Origin: Glaciozyma antarctica PI12
Lineage: Eukaryota; Basidiomycota; Microbotryomycetes; Kriegeriales; Camptobasidiaceae
Assembly: GCA_002917775.1 (NCBI GenBank)
Contig: KZ627161.1
Span: forward strand, 638,417 to 702,416
Reading direction: 5' to 3'
DNA: 64,000 bases
Made by a program: the position numbers and the translations under genes. Numbering within the stretch: position 1 is the stretch's first letter; every line of letters starts with the position of its first letter. Positions 1-9,945 of this stretch are shown in pieces. The notes beneath the pieces were generated by a model. That model saw nothing but the letters and a program-made list of their open reading frames with translations. It made no database searches and had not been told where the DNA came from.

Positions 1-1138
1 GCGATCAGCAAAGGCGATGTCAAGCGAAGTCGGAGAGGCACGCACTCCTTCATCGTCGCCCGACTGATAGCTCCCAGAATCTCCTCACACACACCGATCA
101 ACACCATCCCTTTATCACCCTCTCCTTTCGCCCCCATCGCAGCGATCGCAGCCTCGCACCGGTCCGTCGAAATCCGGATGTCCTTCTCCCCAGCCGCACC
201 GTTCGTGATCAAGCCTCGCTCGAGAACGTAGTCGACGTAGGCTGGATACTGCCGCCGAGGATCGATCCAGCCGTTCCCAATCATGGCGCCTTTCAATCGA
301 GTCGAAATGAGAGTAGTTTCGAGGATCGCGTCGGCGACGTAAGGAATCCATTGGCCAGCGTACGATTCGCCTGCGAGGTACGTCTAAAAAGTGATCGTCA
401 GCTCAGATGCCTCCAGAACGATGTAACACCTTACATCCATCTTGGAGAGCTCGGGAAAGACGCGGTATAGATTCGAGAGGAAGACGACAACCTGCTCCGC
501 TGCTTCGGCCAGCTCTCGCACGTTGTCGTGCTTGCTAACGTAGCCTGCGATACACCCATCAGCTTGATCCCAGCCAGCAAACTTTCCCTCTCACTGTAGC
601 CCGTCCCTGCCGGTTGATCCACTGCGAACGCGCATCAGCTTCCGCACCTGTCCCTCCCAGCTGCTAACTCACGGAAGAGGACGTTCGCGTACTCGTTCCA
701 CGCCGTACCGTCCTTCACCTCCCGCAGCGTCCCATCCGTATTCACGCGCAACGGCCCAATCTCGACCTAAGGGAGTCAATAAGTCCCTGTTTACCTCGGT
801 GACCTTTCCGAGCTCACCAGACTTCCGTCAAACCCGCTGCATCCAGGACCTCCTTGAAACCAGATGACGAGTCGCTCGCGCTGAGGAATGTGGCGGTGTT
901 GGGCTAGGAGGAAGTAGAGGTGGGCGTCCGAGTCGACGAAAGGCTTCGGAGGAGAAGAGGTGACGGAGGAGCGGAGGTTGCCCGCGTACAGAGAGAGGCC
1001 AGAGGCAGGAAGGTCAAATCCAGGAAGGTCCTTGACGTGGAAGGAGGCGGACGTCGGATCCGGATCTTCTTCTGCGCGCTCAGCGAGCTCCGCTTGCCGT
1101 TCGAAGAGGGCTCCTGGCGCGGGGCGGACGCGAACCAT
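1..1138 (-). CDS. KEX1: KEX1-type serine carboxypeptidase, partial (runs off left edge)
   Basis: Peptidase S10 family; Kex1 trims C-terminal basic residues from secretory proteins in the late Golgi. Successive minus-strand exons give an N-terminal block with LVIWFQGGPGCSGFDGSL (about 810-870), then FVDQPAGTGYS near 600, then the nucleophile elbow TYLAGESYAGQWIPY near 340-365, whose Ser is the catalytic serine. The Asp and His of the triad, and any C-terminal membrane anchor, lie beyond position 1. Introns with GTRNGT donors separate the blocks. The ATG at 1138 is preceded by an in-frame stop and the encoded start has no signal peptide, so a 5' exon with the signal sequence may lie upstream in 1139-1400. 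Family assignment is firm; the start is not. Confidence 0.85.
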
Positions 1139-1470
1139 CTACTCCTGGCGGAAGGGCGGAGGCGTGAGGGCGTGAGGGCGTGAGGATAGCGCCGGAGAGA
1201 GGCAAGTGGTGCCTGAGGAGGCTGTCGAGGAGGGGAGGCGGAAGGAGAGCTGCGGGAGCGAGTGGAGGGGAGCCAAGGGGAGGGGCGCGCGACGGCGTGT
1301 ACTTGTGCTGATGCAGTTTGCTCGGTGTCTTTCTCAAAGTCTTTCCAGACGTATCTTGATTCAATTGGGAACTACAGCATAATTTCGTAGGGCATAAGTC
1401 GCGGCACCAGGCCGACGTACGAAAGACGAACCCCCTCTTCGCACCACCATCCCAACTTCAGCGCTCAGTC
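1139..1470. other. Intergenic / unresolved 5' region of the carboxypeptidase
   Basis: This gap lies between the first convincing carboxypeptidase ATG and the stop of the next minus-strand gene. The minus strand around 1200-1300 is rich in Leu/Pro/Ala codons in several frames, so it could hold a signal-peptide exon, but no frame with clean splice sites stood out. An 8-bp unit (gcgtgagg) is repeated three times at 1162-1185. Confidence 0.4.
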
Positions 1471-4400
1471 TCAACGCAGCGTCCTTGCCGACCTCCTAGA
1501 GGCGGCAGGACCTCTGCTCGACGCTGCGACCGGCGCAGCGTTCTCGTCTCCCCCTACTCCCGAATTGCGAGAGCTCCTTCGCACGCCGTCGAGCTGGTGT
1601 TGACGAGCGCGAGAGCGAGTGGTGATGAAGGGTGCAGGCGGGGTGGTGCTTCGAGAAGCGGGGGGGGTGGAGGACAGGGGGAAGGAGTCGGATCCGTCGA
1701 GGTTGGCGAGGTGTTGCTCGGCCGTCGCTGGGGAAGGTCGATGGCGCGAGGCGCGAGGAGTTGGAGTTCCCGAGGAGCGCTTGTCCTCGCCGGCTACGTC
1801 TTCTTCGATGGTGGGAATAGGCGGAGGAGCGATGTTGAACGAAGCTGTGCGCGTGACGGGCCCCTTCGCAGGCTTCGCCTTGTCCTTCGCCTTCGCCTTG
1901 GCCTTCGCCGCTCCGTCCTCCTTCTCTGACGCCGATGAATCCGTACCGAGGTTCGGATCGCGCTGGTTGAGAAGAGCGAGAGGTCGACCGCCGGAATCGC
2001 GACGAGGAGGACTGCGTTCCGGGTTGGAGGCCTCGTCGGCGCTGCTGAGAGCGGCATCTTCGCGCGCATGCCAGGCTAAAACAGAAGAAAGTCAGCGCTC
2101 AGATCCCCGACAGTTTGAGCGGAAGCACGCACATCCTCCCTGAAGCAGGTTGAGGAACCCGGGCGAGGTGATCGATCCAGTCGTACTGACGCGCGAATGC
2201 GAGGAGCTGAGCGATCCTGAGCGGGTGTGCGTAGGACGCAAGAAGATTCCCGAGGCTGAGCTCAGCGACGACGACGTCGAGACTCGACTGACGGGGCGAA
2301 TCGTCGCGCACTGAACGACGCCGAGCTCTTCGTCCTCGGAGGAAAGGTGCGATCCCCGCAAGTCGACCGATTCCGCTGGACGCACTCGGGCTGTCGAGGG
2401 TTGGAAGAAGGTCGCCACAACGGGAGAGAACGACTCGACTGCCGGAGAGACCGAACGCTTCGCAGCGCGGTAGTCCTCGAACTCCTCCGCCAATTCGTCC
2501 CCGCTGAACTCGTCGGCGAAATCGCGCTCCTCGTCGAGAATCTCGCTCTCGTCCTCCTGCTCCTGCGGCACAGCGAGACGAAGAACGCTTGCGAACGCCT
2601 TGTCCGTCTGCATCTGCTGTCGGCGGTACACATCGTCGTCCATGCTCGTCGACCGGCCCGACGTCGCTTCCTCCTCCTCGACGCGATCCCACGCTTTCGC
2701 CGTACGGTCCTTCCACGATCGACGCCGAAGGTTCTTGTCCAACGCGTGAACTCGAACGACCTCTGTGATTGACGCGAGTTGGGAAGGCGGTCCCTCGTCC
2801 TTCGTTTCGACCTCGATCCACGCCTCGCTATCCTCCTGTTCTCCCTTGCCAAACGCTACCCAAGTACTCGACTGGATAATTCCGGGAAGAGAGAGGTTGC
2901 GATGGTTCCTGCCGCGCCTGTTCGGCGCGAAGCCTCGTCCGAGCGAGCTTGTCGTCTTCGCTTCGAACGTCGTCCCAGCACTCGAGCGACGACGGTGGAG
3001 AGGAGCGTTCTTCGCGTCGATGGGCGTATTCCTGCCGACTTTGACGCTGGGGACGAGACGAGGGAGGACTTGGGAGGAGAGAAAGTCGATGGAGTAGTCG
3101 GTGGGAGTGGTCGACTTGCGAGGAGCGGGTGCGGGCGAGAGGCTGAATTCGCGAGTGTTGAAGCCAAATTCGGCCTGAGGTGCGGAGGGAGAAGTAGGCG
3201 ACGGAGATGGGGTGTGCTTCTTGTCGGGGAGGTGGTCGGTCGAGCGACTGCCAAAGCCAAAGGGGACGCGTCCAGTGTCGTTCCATGAGGCTTTGCGAGA
3301 GGCGAGGAGGGAGCGAGTGATGAGTTCGTCGCTGAAATTCGAATGGTGGTGGACTGCGGCGGGGCTCGAGTGACTGTGCTCGAAGCCTGCGACGGTCGCT
3401 CGACTGGCGGTGCTTTCTGAGCGTTGGCGGAACGGACCGAGCGATGTGATCGTGGCCTTGCTGAGGGTGAGGCTTCGAAGGCGAGCGTGTCCTGGCGTCG
3501 TCGGAGAGGAGAATCCGGAGGTGATGCTGTCCTTGTTCGTCGGGAGAATCAGGAGCTTGGGATGGGCAGTCAGGATCGACATCGCGCGACCTGCAGAAAA
3601 GGAAGTCAGCGAGATCGCAAGGGGTTTCTGCGAAGGCGACCTACCCATCCTCCCCTTCCTCGTGCCGTCGCAATCCAAGCACGTCGGCGGGATTCCCGGA
3701 ACCGAATCCCTCCTCTTCTCGCCCCTGACGCTGCTCGCGCGACTATCCGGTCGTTCTCCCATCTCGCCCGTCTCGATCCTTTCGAGCGTCGCAGCCGACG
3801 AGGAGGTGAGGACTGGAGGACTGGAGGTGCGGTACCAGAAGCCTTCGCTAAGGACGCATTGAGTCGCAAGGACGACTGTAGGCTGGCAGACGGCGATGAT
3901 GAGGAGGATGGAGGCGAAAGCCGGGGGAGGAGATTCGGGGTTTATAAGACGAACAAAGAGGAATGGGCAGAGGAACGCCTGCGATCAAAGTCAGAGTCAG
4001 CGCTTCGCTTCGCTGGCACACACAGAGAGAGAGCTGCGACATACATATCCGAGAAGGCATCCCGCCAGGTGTCCCCCAATACGAATGACAGCCCCTCTCG
4101 CCTCCCTCTGCGAAAGCTCGACCTTCGGTCCCCCACTCCCAGGCGGGAGCGTGTCTCCCCAAACCTCCTTCGCAATCGCCTGCCTCACCGCCGATCCTCC
4201 GAAGAATCCAGGCGCATGCGAGTACGACGACGCGGAAGCGTAGCTCCCGAACGACGGGCGCGGGAGGTCCTCGAACGAGATGGCGTGGTGGTCTGGCGTG
4301 CTGGGGCCTCGGTTCGCGCGATGGGTATGAGAGGAGTAGGCTGAGACAGGGCTATCGACGTAAGAGCGGTCGCGGTTCGAGAGGAGGCCGCGGGAGGATA

Positions 4401-5723
4401 CAGGAGTTGGGGAGCGAAAGTCGCGCTCTTCGTCGATGGACGGGCGGGATGGGGCGTAGCCTACGGCAGGGGCGTTGTAGGAGGCGTAAGGGAGGATTTC
4501 GCGCGCCGTAGAGAGGTGGAGAGTGGAGGCGGATCGTCCGACAGTGCCGATGAAAGAGGTCGAGAGGCCGGAGAAATTGGAATGAAGGGGAGGGAGGAAG
4601 CCCGGCGAGAGCTTGTACGGCGTTCCCCGTTCGGTCATGAATTCTTGCTCTCGTGCCCAGGACGAGTTGAAGACTTGATGTTGAGTCGCCTTGCGAACGC
4701 GAAGGATGGCGACCAGGAGTCGACCGAAGCACAGCGTGACTTGCGAAGCGAGTCAGCGTCTTCCAAGCTCTCACTTGAGAGGAAAGGACTAACCGATAGC
4801 GCTGACCACAGAGGACCAGACGAGGAGTCCGACCCACACCGCAGCTCCACCGATTCGTCCAAGCGAAGCGAGCCCGGCTCCCAACGCGAGGATCGACAGA
4901 GCTGGAAGCCAGACGATCCAGTCGAGCGTTCCCAGTGCAATAGATCGACCTGGGAAGCTATGAGTGAGCAAGATGTGCAGCTAGCGAAGAACCGGACGCA
5001 CCTTGAACAACGTTCGCGTACGAAAGCGTCGCAACAACGAGCAGTAACGTCGGTCGCGCCGCACACGAGAGGTACAGTCGACTCGCTCCTCCTGCACACT
5101 CCCCATCAGTCCGTAATCACTCAAAATAAAAGTCCTTGACGCACCTTTCGTCCCCCCAAGTCCATTCCTCCCCGTCGCCGCAGACGCCGCCTGCTCAATC
5201 CCGTCAGTTCCCTCTCCCTTCCTCGCACGACAGTCCTACCTCCCAAACCAGTACACACGCCGCCACTGCACGCAAACTCATCAGCTCCCACCCCGCAATC
5301 CACGCAAGAAGGCACTGCCCGATATCGACCGCCGCGAGCCAAACCGTGAACCTCTGCGCGCTCGTGAGCCGAGCCCGTTTCTCGAGGGGCGCGTGAGGAG
5401 GGGCGTCGTAAGAGCCTATGGCGGATCCAGTGATCCTACGCGTGAGAGGGTGGGCTGGCAGGAGCGGTGAGGAGAGTCGTGAGAGTCGTGTAGGTTGAAG
5501 CGAAGAAGCTGCCGAACGACGATGGTCAGCTCTCGTTCCTCTCGTCGTTGCTGCTCCATCCCTCCCGTGCGTTCATCCTCTCTCACAACCTTCCTTCTCA
5601 TAATCCCTCCTCCCGTTTTGACCCTCGAGAACCTCAACCAACATCCCCCCCTCAAACGGCGACTCACCTAACGAGAGCCAATCCCAGCGTCGTAAACAGC
5701 AAGACGTTCTCCTCGAACGCCAT
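1471..5723 (-). CDS. Multi-exon polytopic membrane protein with about seven hydrophobic spans and a long Ser-rich tail
   Basis: I do not recognise a family. The ATG at 5723 opens MAFEENVLLFTTLGLALV. Exons joined at GT..CTGAC..AG introns give further hydrophobic stretches: RFTVWLAAVDIGQCLLAW, RPTLLLVVATLSYANVVQG, WIVWLPALSILALGAGLASL, AAVWVGLLVWSSVVSAIG, LAGCLLGY joined to AFLCPFLFVRLI, and SILLIIAVCQPTVVLATQ. A hydrophilic loop of about 180 residues (4050-4640) separates spans five and six. A tail of several hundred Ser/Arg/acidic residues follows span seven and ends at the TGA at 1471-1473. Clear introns include 3591-3644 and roughly 2076-2132. The topology resembles a 7-TM receptor with long third loop and tail, which is inference. 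The exon 1 to exon 2 junction near 5500-5660 is not settled. Confidence 0.6.
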
Positions 5724-6079
5724 ACTGCCTAGGTCGATGGAGCGTATCTCGATAGAGGGCATGCGAGTTTGTCGTCCTGGTTGCGCGCGCGTGAGGTGCG
5801 TTGAGAGAGAGCGAGGTCGTGAGCTTGATGAGGGGAGGTCGATGGGGTTACAGAGTCGTTAGTGGCGTAGAGGAGGTGGAGGAAGGTCGGAGTGGTCGTT
5901 GAAGGAGTTGGGAGAGAGAGGAAGAGAAAGTGAGAGCAAAGTCCAAATCGAGCGAAGGGGGCCGAGCGTCTCGCACGCGCGCCGCGTTCCTCCCCAATCG
6001 CCAACCTCCCTTCGCCTGCGATGCTAAAGCTCAATACCTTTGCGAGGTGCATAACAACTACATCAAAAACACAAAACCC
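5724..6079. other. Intergenic between two minus-strand genes
   Basis: It holds the promoter and 5' leader of the membrane-protein gene and the 3' end region of the Q-rich gene. No convincing coding frame or RNA gene was seen. Confidence 0.4.
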
Positions 6080-8828
6080 TCACTCCCCCTTCTCCTCCCT
6101 CTCCCTCCTCATCCTCTCGACCTTCCCCTTCCTCCCCCTCTCCAACTCCTCCCATTCCTCCCTCACTACTCCCGCCCCACCCTCCTCCGCCATCCTCACC
6201 AACTGCTCCAACACAGGCCTCACCTTCTCGAGCGCCTCGAGCAAGACCTTCCTCGTTCGTTCGGGGTGCGAAGGCGGTTTGGCGGGGAGGGGGAAGGCGG
6301 GGAGGATGGGAGAGCCGGAGGAGGAGAGAGGGGGACTCGCGAGGCCGCCGTCGGTGGCGATTAGGGGTTCCGAGATGGGAGGAGGGGCGGTGTGCGGCGG
6401 AGGGACGGCGTGTTGGGAGGGGCGGGGAAGGTGGGCGAGTAAAGGTCGATTCTGGTACACCGGGACGCCAGGTTGGTACTCGATGAATTCGAGAGTAGGA
6501 CCAGCGACGACGCGGGGTTGAGCGGCGGGAGGTGGTGGAGAAGGAGGGCGACTTGCTTGAAGCTGATCGGGTCGATTCCTCTGCTCCTCGTTCGCCGCCT
6601 GCCCACCGAGCACGTCGTACCCCTCCACCACGGCGCCGACGCTCCGACCCGAAGAGAATAGCGCCAGGTTCGACGCCTCGGCCGCCTTGAACCGTTCCTT
6701 GAGCTCGGCGACTCGCTGCTGCTCCTTCTGCTGGTCGTGTAGCCGCTGACGCGCCACCGCGAGCTTCCGCTGCTGCAGCAACTGCTGCTGTCGAGTCGTT
6801 TCCTGCTGCTGCTGCAATCGAGTCGCTTCCTGCTGCTGCTGCCGCTGCTTCATCTCCTCGACCCTCCTAATCCGCTCGTTGATCTCCGCCGACTCGCGAA
6901 CAATCTCGTCCTCCAAACTCGGCTGAGACTCCATCCTCCCCGGAACCGCGACGTGCCTGATCGGGATCGACGTTCGCGGCCTCGCAGCCGACGCGGCAGC
7001 CATGTCGTCCGCTTCCTTCTGCGCGACCTGCGCAAACATCTTCCCCGCCAGTAGACGACCCCGATCGTCGTCCAGCACGCACTTGGCCTGGAGGAGCCAG
7101 TTCCATGCCGTCTGCTGCGCTGGCCATTCGCCTTCTGCGCGACGCATGGCGAGGTAGTTGACGATAAGGCCGTCTGGAAGAGGCTGAGCGACGAAAGGGG
7201 CGGGCGGGGGAGGTGGGGCGGTAGGGTGGGAGAGAGAGCGACGATGGTCGAAGGGAGGGATCGACTGGATGGGCGGTTGCTGCTGTCGAGGCGGCGCGGG
7301 TTGGACGACGGGATGCATCGAAAACTCCGTCCGTGCAGATCGCTGGAGGTGCTGTTGCTGTTGCTGCTACTGCTGTTGCTGCTGTTGCTGCTGGAGCTGG
7401 GACTGCTGCTGCTGTTGCTGTTGCTGGTGCTGCTGCTGTTGCTGCTGGAAGTCCCGAGCAAACGACTGCGCGTCCTGGCGACTCGCCCGTCGTCTTTCGC
7501 GTGGAGAAGCTGACGGGGGTCGAGACGTTGGAGGATGGGGAAGGAGAGGAGGGGTTGCTCGGAGCTGCGCCTGCGCTGGCGCCGGCGAGGACGGGAGGAA
7601 TGGAGAGTACTGGTGCGTCACGACTGCCGCCACTGGTGCTCCCGAGACCGCGACCGACGCCTTAAGGAACTCGGCTTTCCACGCTGGTCCTGAGTGCCCG
7701 TATACGACCGACTGAGCGGACGGCGCGGGCTGCGAGGCAATCGGAGCCGTCTCGGGGAGTCGAAGGGCGGCGGTGAAGGACGATTTGATGATGGGGGTGG
7801 AGCTGGTCGAGGGAAGGGATGGAGTCGAGTAGCGGGAGAGGGGGGAGGGATCCGCTTGTGGCTTCGGAGAGGGTGGGCGCGATTTGGCGGGAGATGCCGA
7901 GGGAGGTCGAGAGGGTATGCTCTGAGGGACGCGGACTGTCGACCCCTTTCGAGGAGAAAAGATCCCGCGCGAAAAAGCGTACCCGAGTGCAGGGGCGGTG
8001 GAGGCGAGGGGGAGGGTGAGGGTGGTGGCGAGGGGAGGGGAGGCGGTGGAGGGGAGAGGGGAAGCGACGTCGGGTTTGATGTCCTCGTCCAATACGGTGC
8101 GCTCCCCGAAGTTCCTGTGCAAAGCTCCGGGCAAGACGGGCTCTTCTCGCATCTCGTTGGAGGCTCCGCCGCGCAAGTCGATGAGGGGAAGAGGAGGGAG
8201 GTCGCCCGTGACCTGCTGGCGGCGCCAGTCGTTGATTGTGCTTGCAAGTTGCTGCTGCTTGAACTCGAAGGACTGGTCTCCACTGCGGACGCCGTCAGCT
8301 TCCGGCGATACCACCAAAGAGGTCGCGAACAACGCACTCGAGCTGGAGGACTGAGGAAACCATGGGCGAGGCCCCCGCAAGCAGGCAGTGCGACTCCTCC
8401 GACTCAAGACGGGCCCAGGTGGCTTTCGCCTTAACCTTCCCTGACCACGCTGAGGGCATCCCCTCCCGATCCAAAGCGACGGCCTTTGCCCATTCCGTGA
8501 GGGCGTTCGTGAGCGGGTGCGTCGCGACTGTCGGCTGTTCGCTTGCGCGTCGCTTGCGTTGCTTCGGGGTGTCGTTCTTGGGTGGAGGTCGTTTGGAAGG
8601 GATCGAAGAAGGGCCTGCGGTGGATAGAAGTAGTCCTCTGGGGAGGGATGCTGGGGCGAACTTTGGCGGAGGGAGTTTCGAGGTTGAAGCCGTTGGGGTG
8701 TAGTCTGCCAGTTTTCGCCTGCGTGGTCTCCTCCCTCGTAGGGAGAGTCTTCGATTCGAGCGAGCGAGTGTCAAAGGGAGCAGTCGAGCCTTCAGCGGGC
8801 GCCTGCCTGATAAATTCGGATTATTCAC
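6080..8828 (-). CDS. Glutamine-rich protein of unknown function, with an in-frame TAG in the polyQ tract
   Basis: The ATG at 8828 opens a basic, Pro-rich first exon. An intron at about 8285-8343 (GTGCGT donor, CTGAC branch, CGCAG acceptor) joins it to a Ser/Pro-rich exon ending in a long CAG-encoded Gln run. The same frame continues past 7369 as a further 412 codons to the stop at 6080. That part has a Trp/Leu helix (LIVNYLAMRRAEGEW), a charged Gln-rich coiled-coil-like stretch (about 6650-6870), a Pro-rich segment and a final basic/acidic helix. A TAG at 7367-7369 sits inside the Gln run in this frame, and no splice sites that would remove it were seen. Either the TAG is a CAG change or error, or there are two separate products. 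No family was recognised. Confidence 0.55.
7347..7451 (-). repeat. CAG/CAA trinucleotide tract encoding polyglutamine
   Basis: About 100 bp of near-pure CAG/CAA codons on the minus strand, with a few CAC, TCC, CTC and AGC-like interruptions and one TAG at 7367-7369. A shorter tract lies at 6760-6850. Such tracts change length easily and are hard to assemble. Confidence 0.9.
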
Positions 8829-9109
8829 CCTTGGGCAAGCTAGGGGGGTAAGTAGTTTTAATTATCAAGGGTCTCTTCGCCGCGCGGGAGTCGGCACTCG
8901 AGTCCCGGTTACTTTTTCCCCAGCTCCGCCTTCGAGAGAACTCGAGCTGAGCACGTTCAACTCGAAACCAGCAAGCCAAAGCCGAAGCTCAAATCCCTCG
9001 AACCTCCGCCCCAAACTCGAACTAGCTGGAGCTCCTCCATCTCTCTCCATCCCCCGGCGCTCCTTCAATCCCTCGACCCACCCTCCACCATCAGCCGAAC
9101 ACCAGCACC
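8829..9109. promoter_or_regulatory. Divergent promoter region (Q-rich gene / thioesterase)
   Basis: A 281-bp spacer between the start codons of two divergent genes, so it must carry both promoters. The part just upstream of the thioesterase is pyrimidine-rich on the plus strand, as is common in these yeasts. No specific factor site is claimed. Confidence 0.5.
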
Positions 9110-9822
9110 ATGACGACCCCGACGACCCCGATGACCCAGCTCATTCCCTTTGGCACCGCCAATCCTGAATCCTACCTCGCCTCACGCGAAGCTGCTCGAG
9201 CTGCCGCCCTCTCCCAGGGATTCGAGGGATTCTCGACCTTCGTCGAGCAGCCAGTCCGGTGGGGAGACTGTGACGCGAATAACCACACGAATAACTGTGT
9301 GTATTTCAAGTGGCTTGAGGTAAGGACGCGCGCGGTGTGGGGACTCTGGGGTGGCGCTGTTGCTGATTAGCCGGAGCGCAGGCTGGACGATTGGCGTTTA
9401 TGAGTACAGTGCCGGGAGCGTTCCCTGGATCGAGGGCAGGAGTGGGCAAGGGGATGATTTTGGGAGCGGCGGGGATCAACTATCTTGTGCGTATCTTCGG
9501 TCCTGAGAGAGAGGGAGGGAGGGAGCTGACGAGATGATGCAGCGCCCGACGTTCTTCCCCGACACGGTCCTAATCGCACACAAGCTGCGAGTCCTGGGAG
9601 AACGAAAAGTGGTGTTGGAGAGCTTTATCTGGAGCTACGAGTGAGTCCCCTTCGCGATTCGGCAGGAACGAGCTAATTCGTGAACGCAGTCAACGAGCGC
9701 AAGTCGGCAAGGGAGATGCAGTGCTCGTGGCCTTCGACTACGACGCAGGCAAATCTTATCCCATTCCGCCCGAGACGCGCGAGTACCTGCAAGCTCGAGT
9801 ACACGATGCTGCGAAATTGTAG
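9110..9822 (+). CDS. Hotdog-fold (4HBT) acyl-CoA thioesterase-like protein
   Basis: Four exons. Exon 1 carries PVRWGDCDANNHTNNCVYFK, matching the 4-hydroxybenzoyl-CoA-thioesterase pattern in which WxDxDxxxHxNN positions the catalytic Asp. Exon 2, joined at the CGCAG acceptor near 9381, continues AGRLAFMSTVPG and GMILGAAGINYL. Exon 3 gives RPTFFPDTVLIAHKL and VVLESFIWSYD. The last exon ends at TAG 9820-9822. Introns carry GCTGAT/CTGAC branch sites. The family hydrolyses acyl-CoA or related thioesters; the substrate cannot be read from the sequence. It converges with the carboxylase gene that ends at 9946. Confidence 0.8.
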
Positions 9823-9945
9823 AAGCAGCATTTCTCGGGCTCAAGTTGAGCTTCGCATTCCTCTGCTCTCCGCGTTACTGCCGCATCTCTGCGTCCTGCG
9901 CTTCTACTACTTCTACGAGCTCTCACTATAATCTCGTCCCATTCC

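Noticed and set aside
3424-4344. 306-residue plus-strand open frame
   Set aside because: It lies opposite exons of the membrane-protein gene, has Arg/Ser-rich chance composition and no family features.
7269-7715. Cys-rich plus-strand open frame over the CAG/CTG repeat
   Set aside because: The poly-Cys and poly-Leu readings are by-products of the CTG strand of the polyQ tract.
9635-9844. Minus-strand open frame over the end of the thioesterase gene
   Set aside because: The plus strand there reads as clear thioesterase text ending at TAG 9820-9822.
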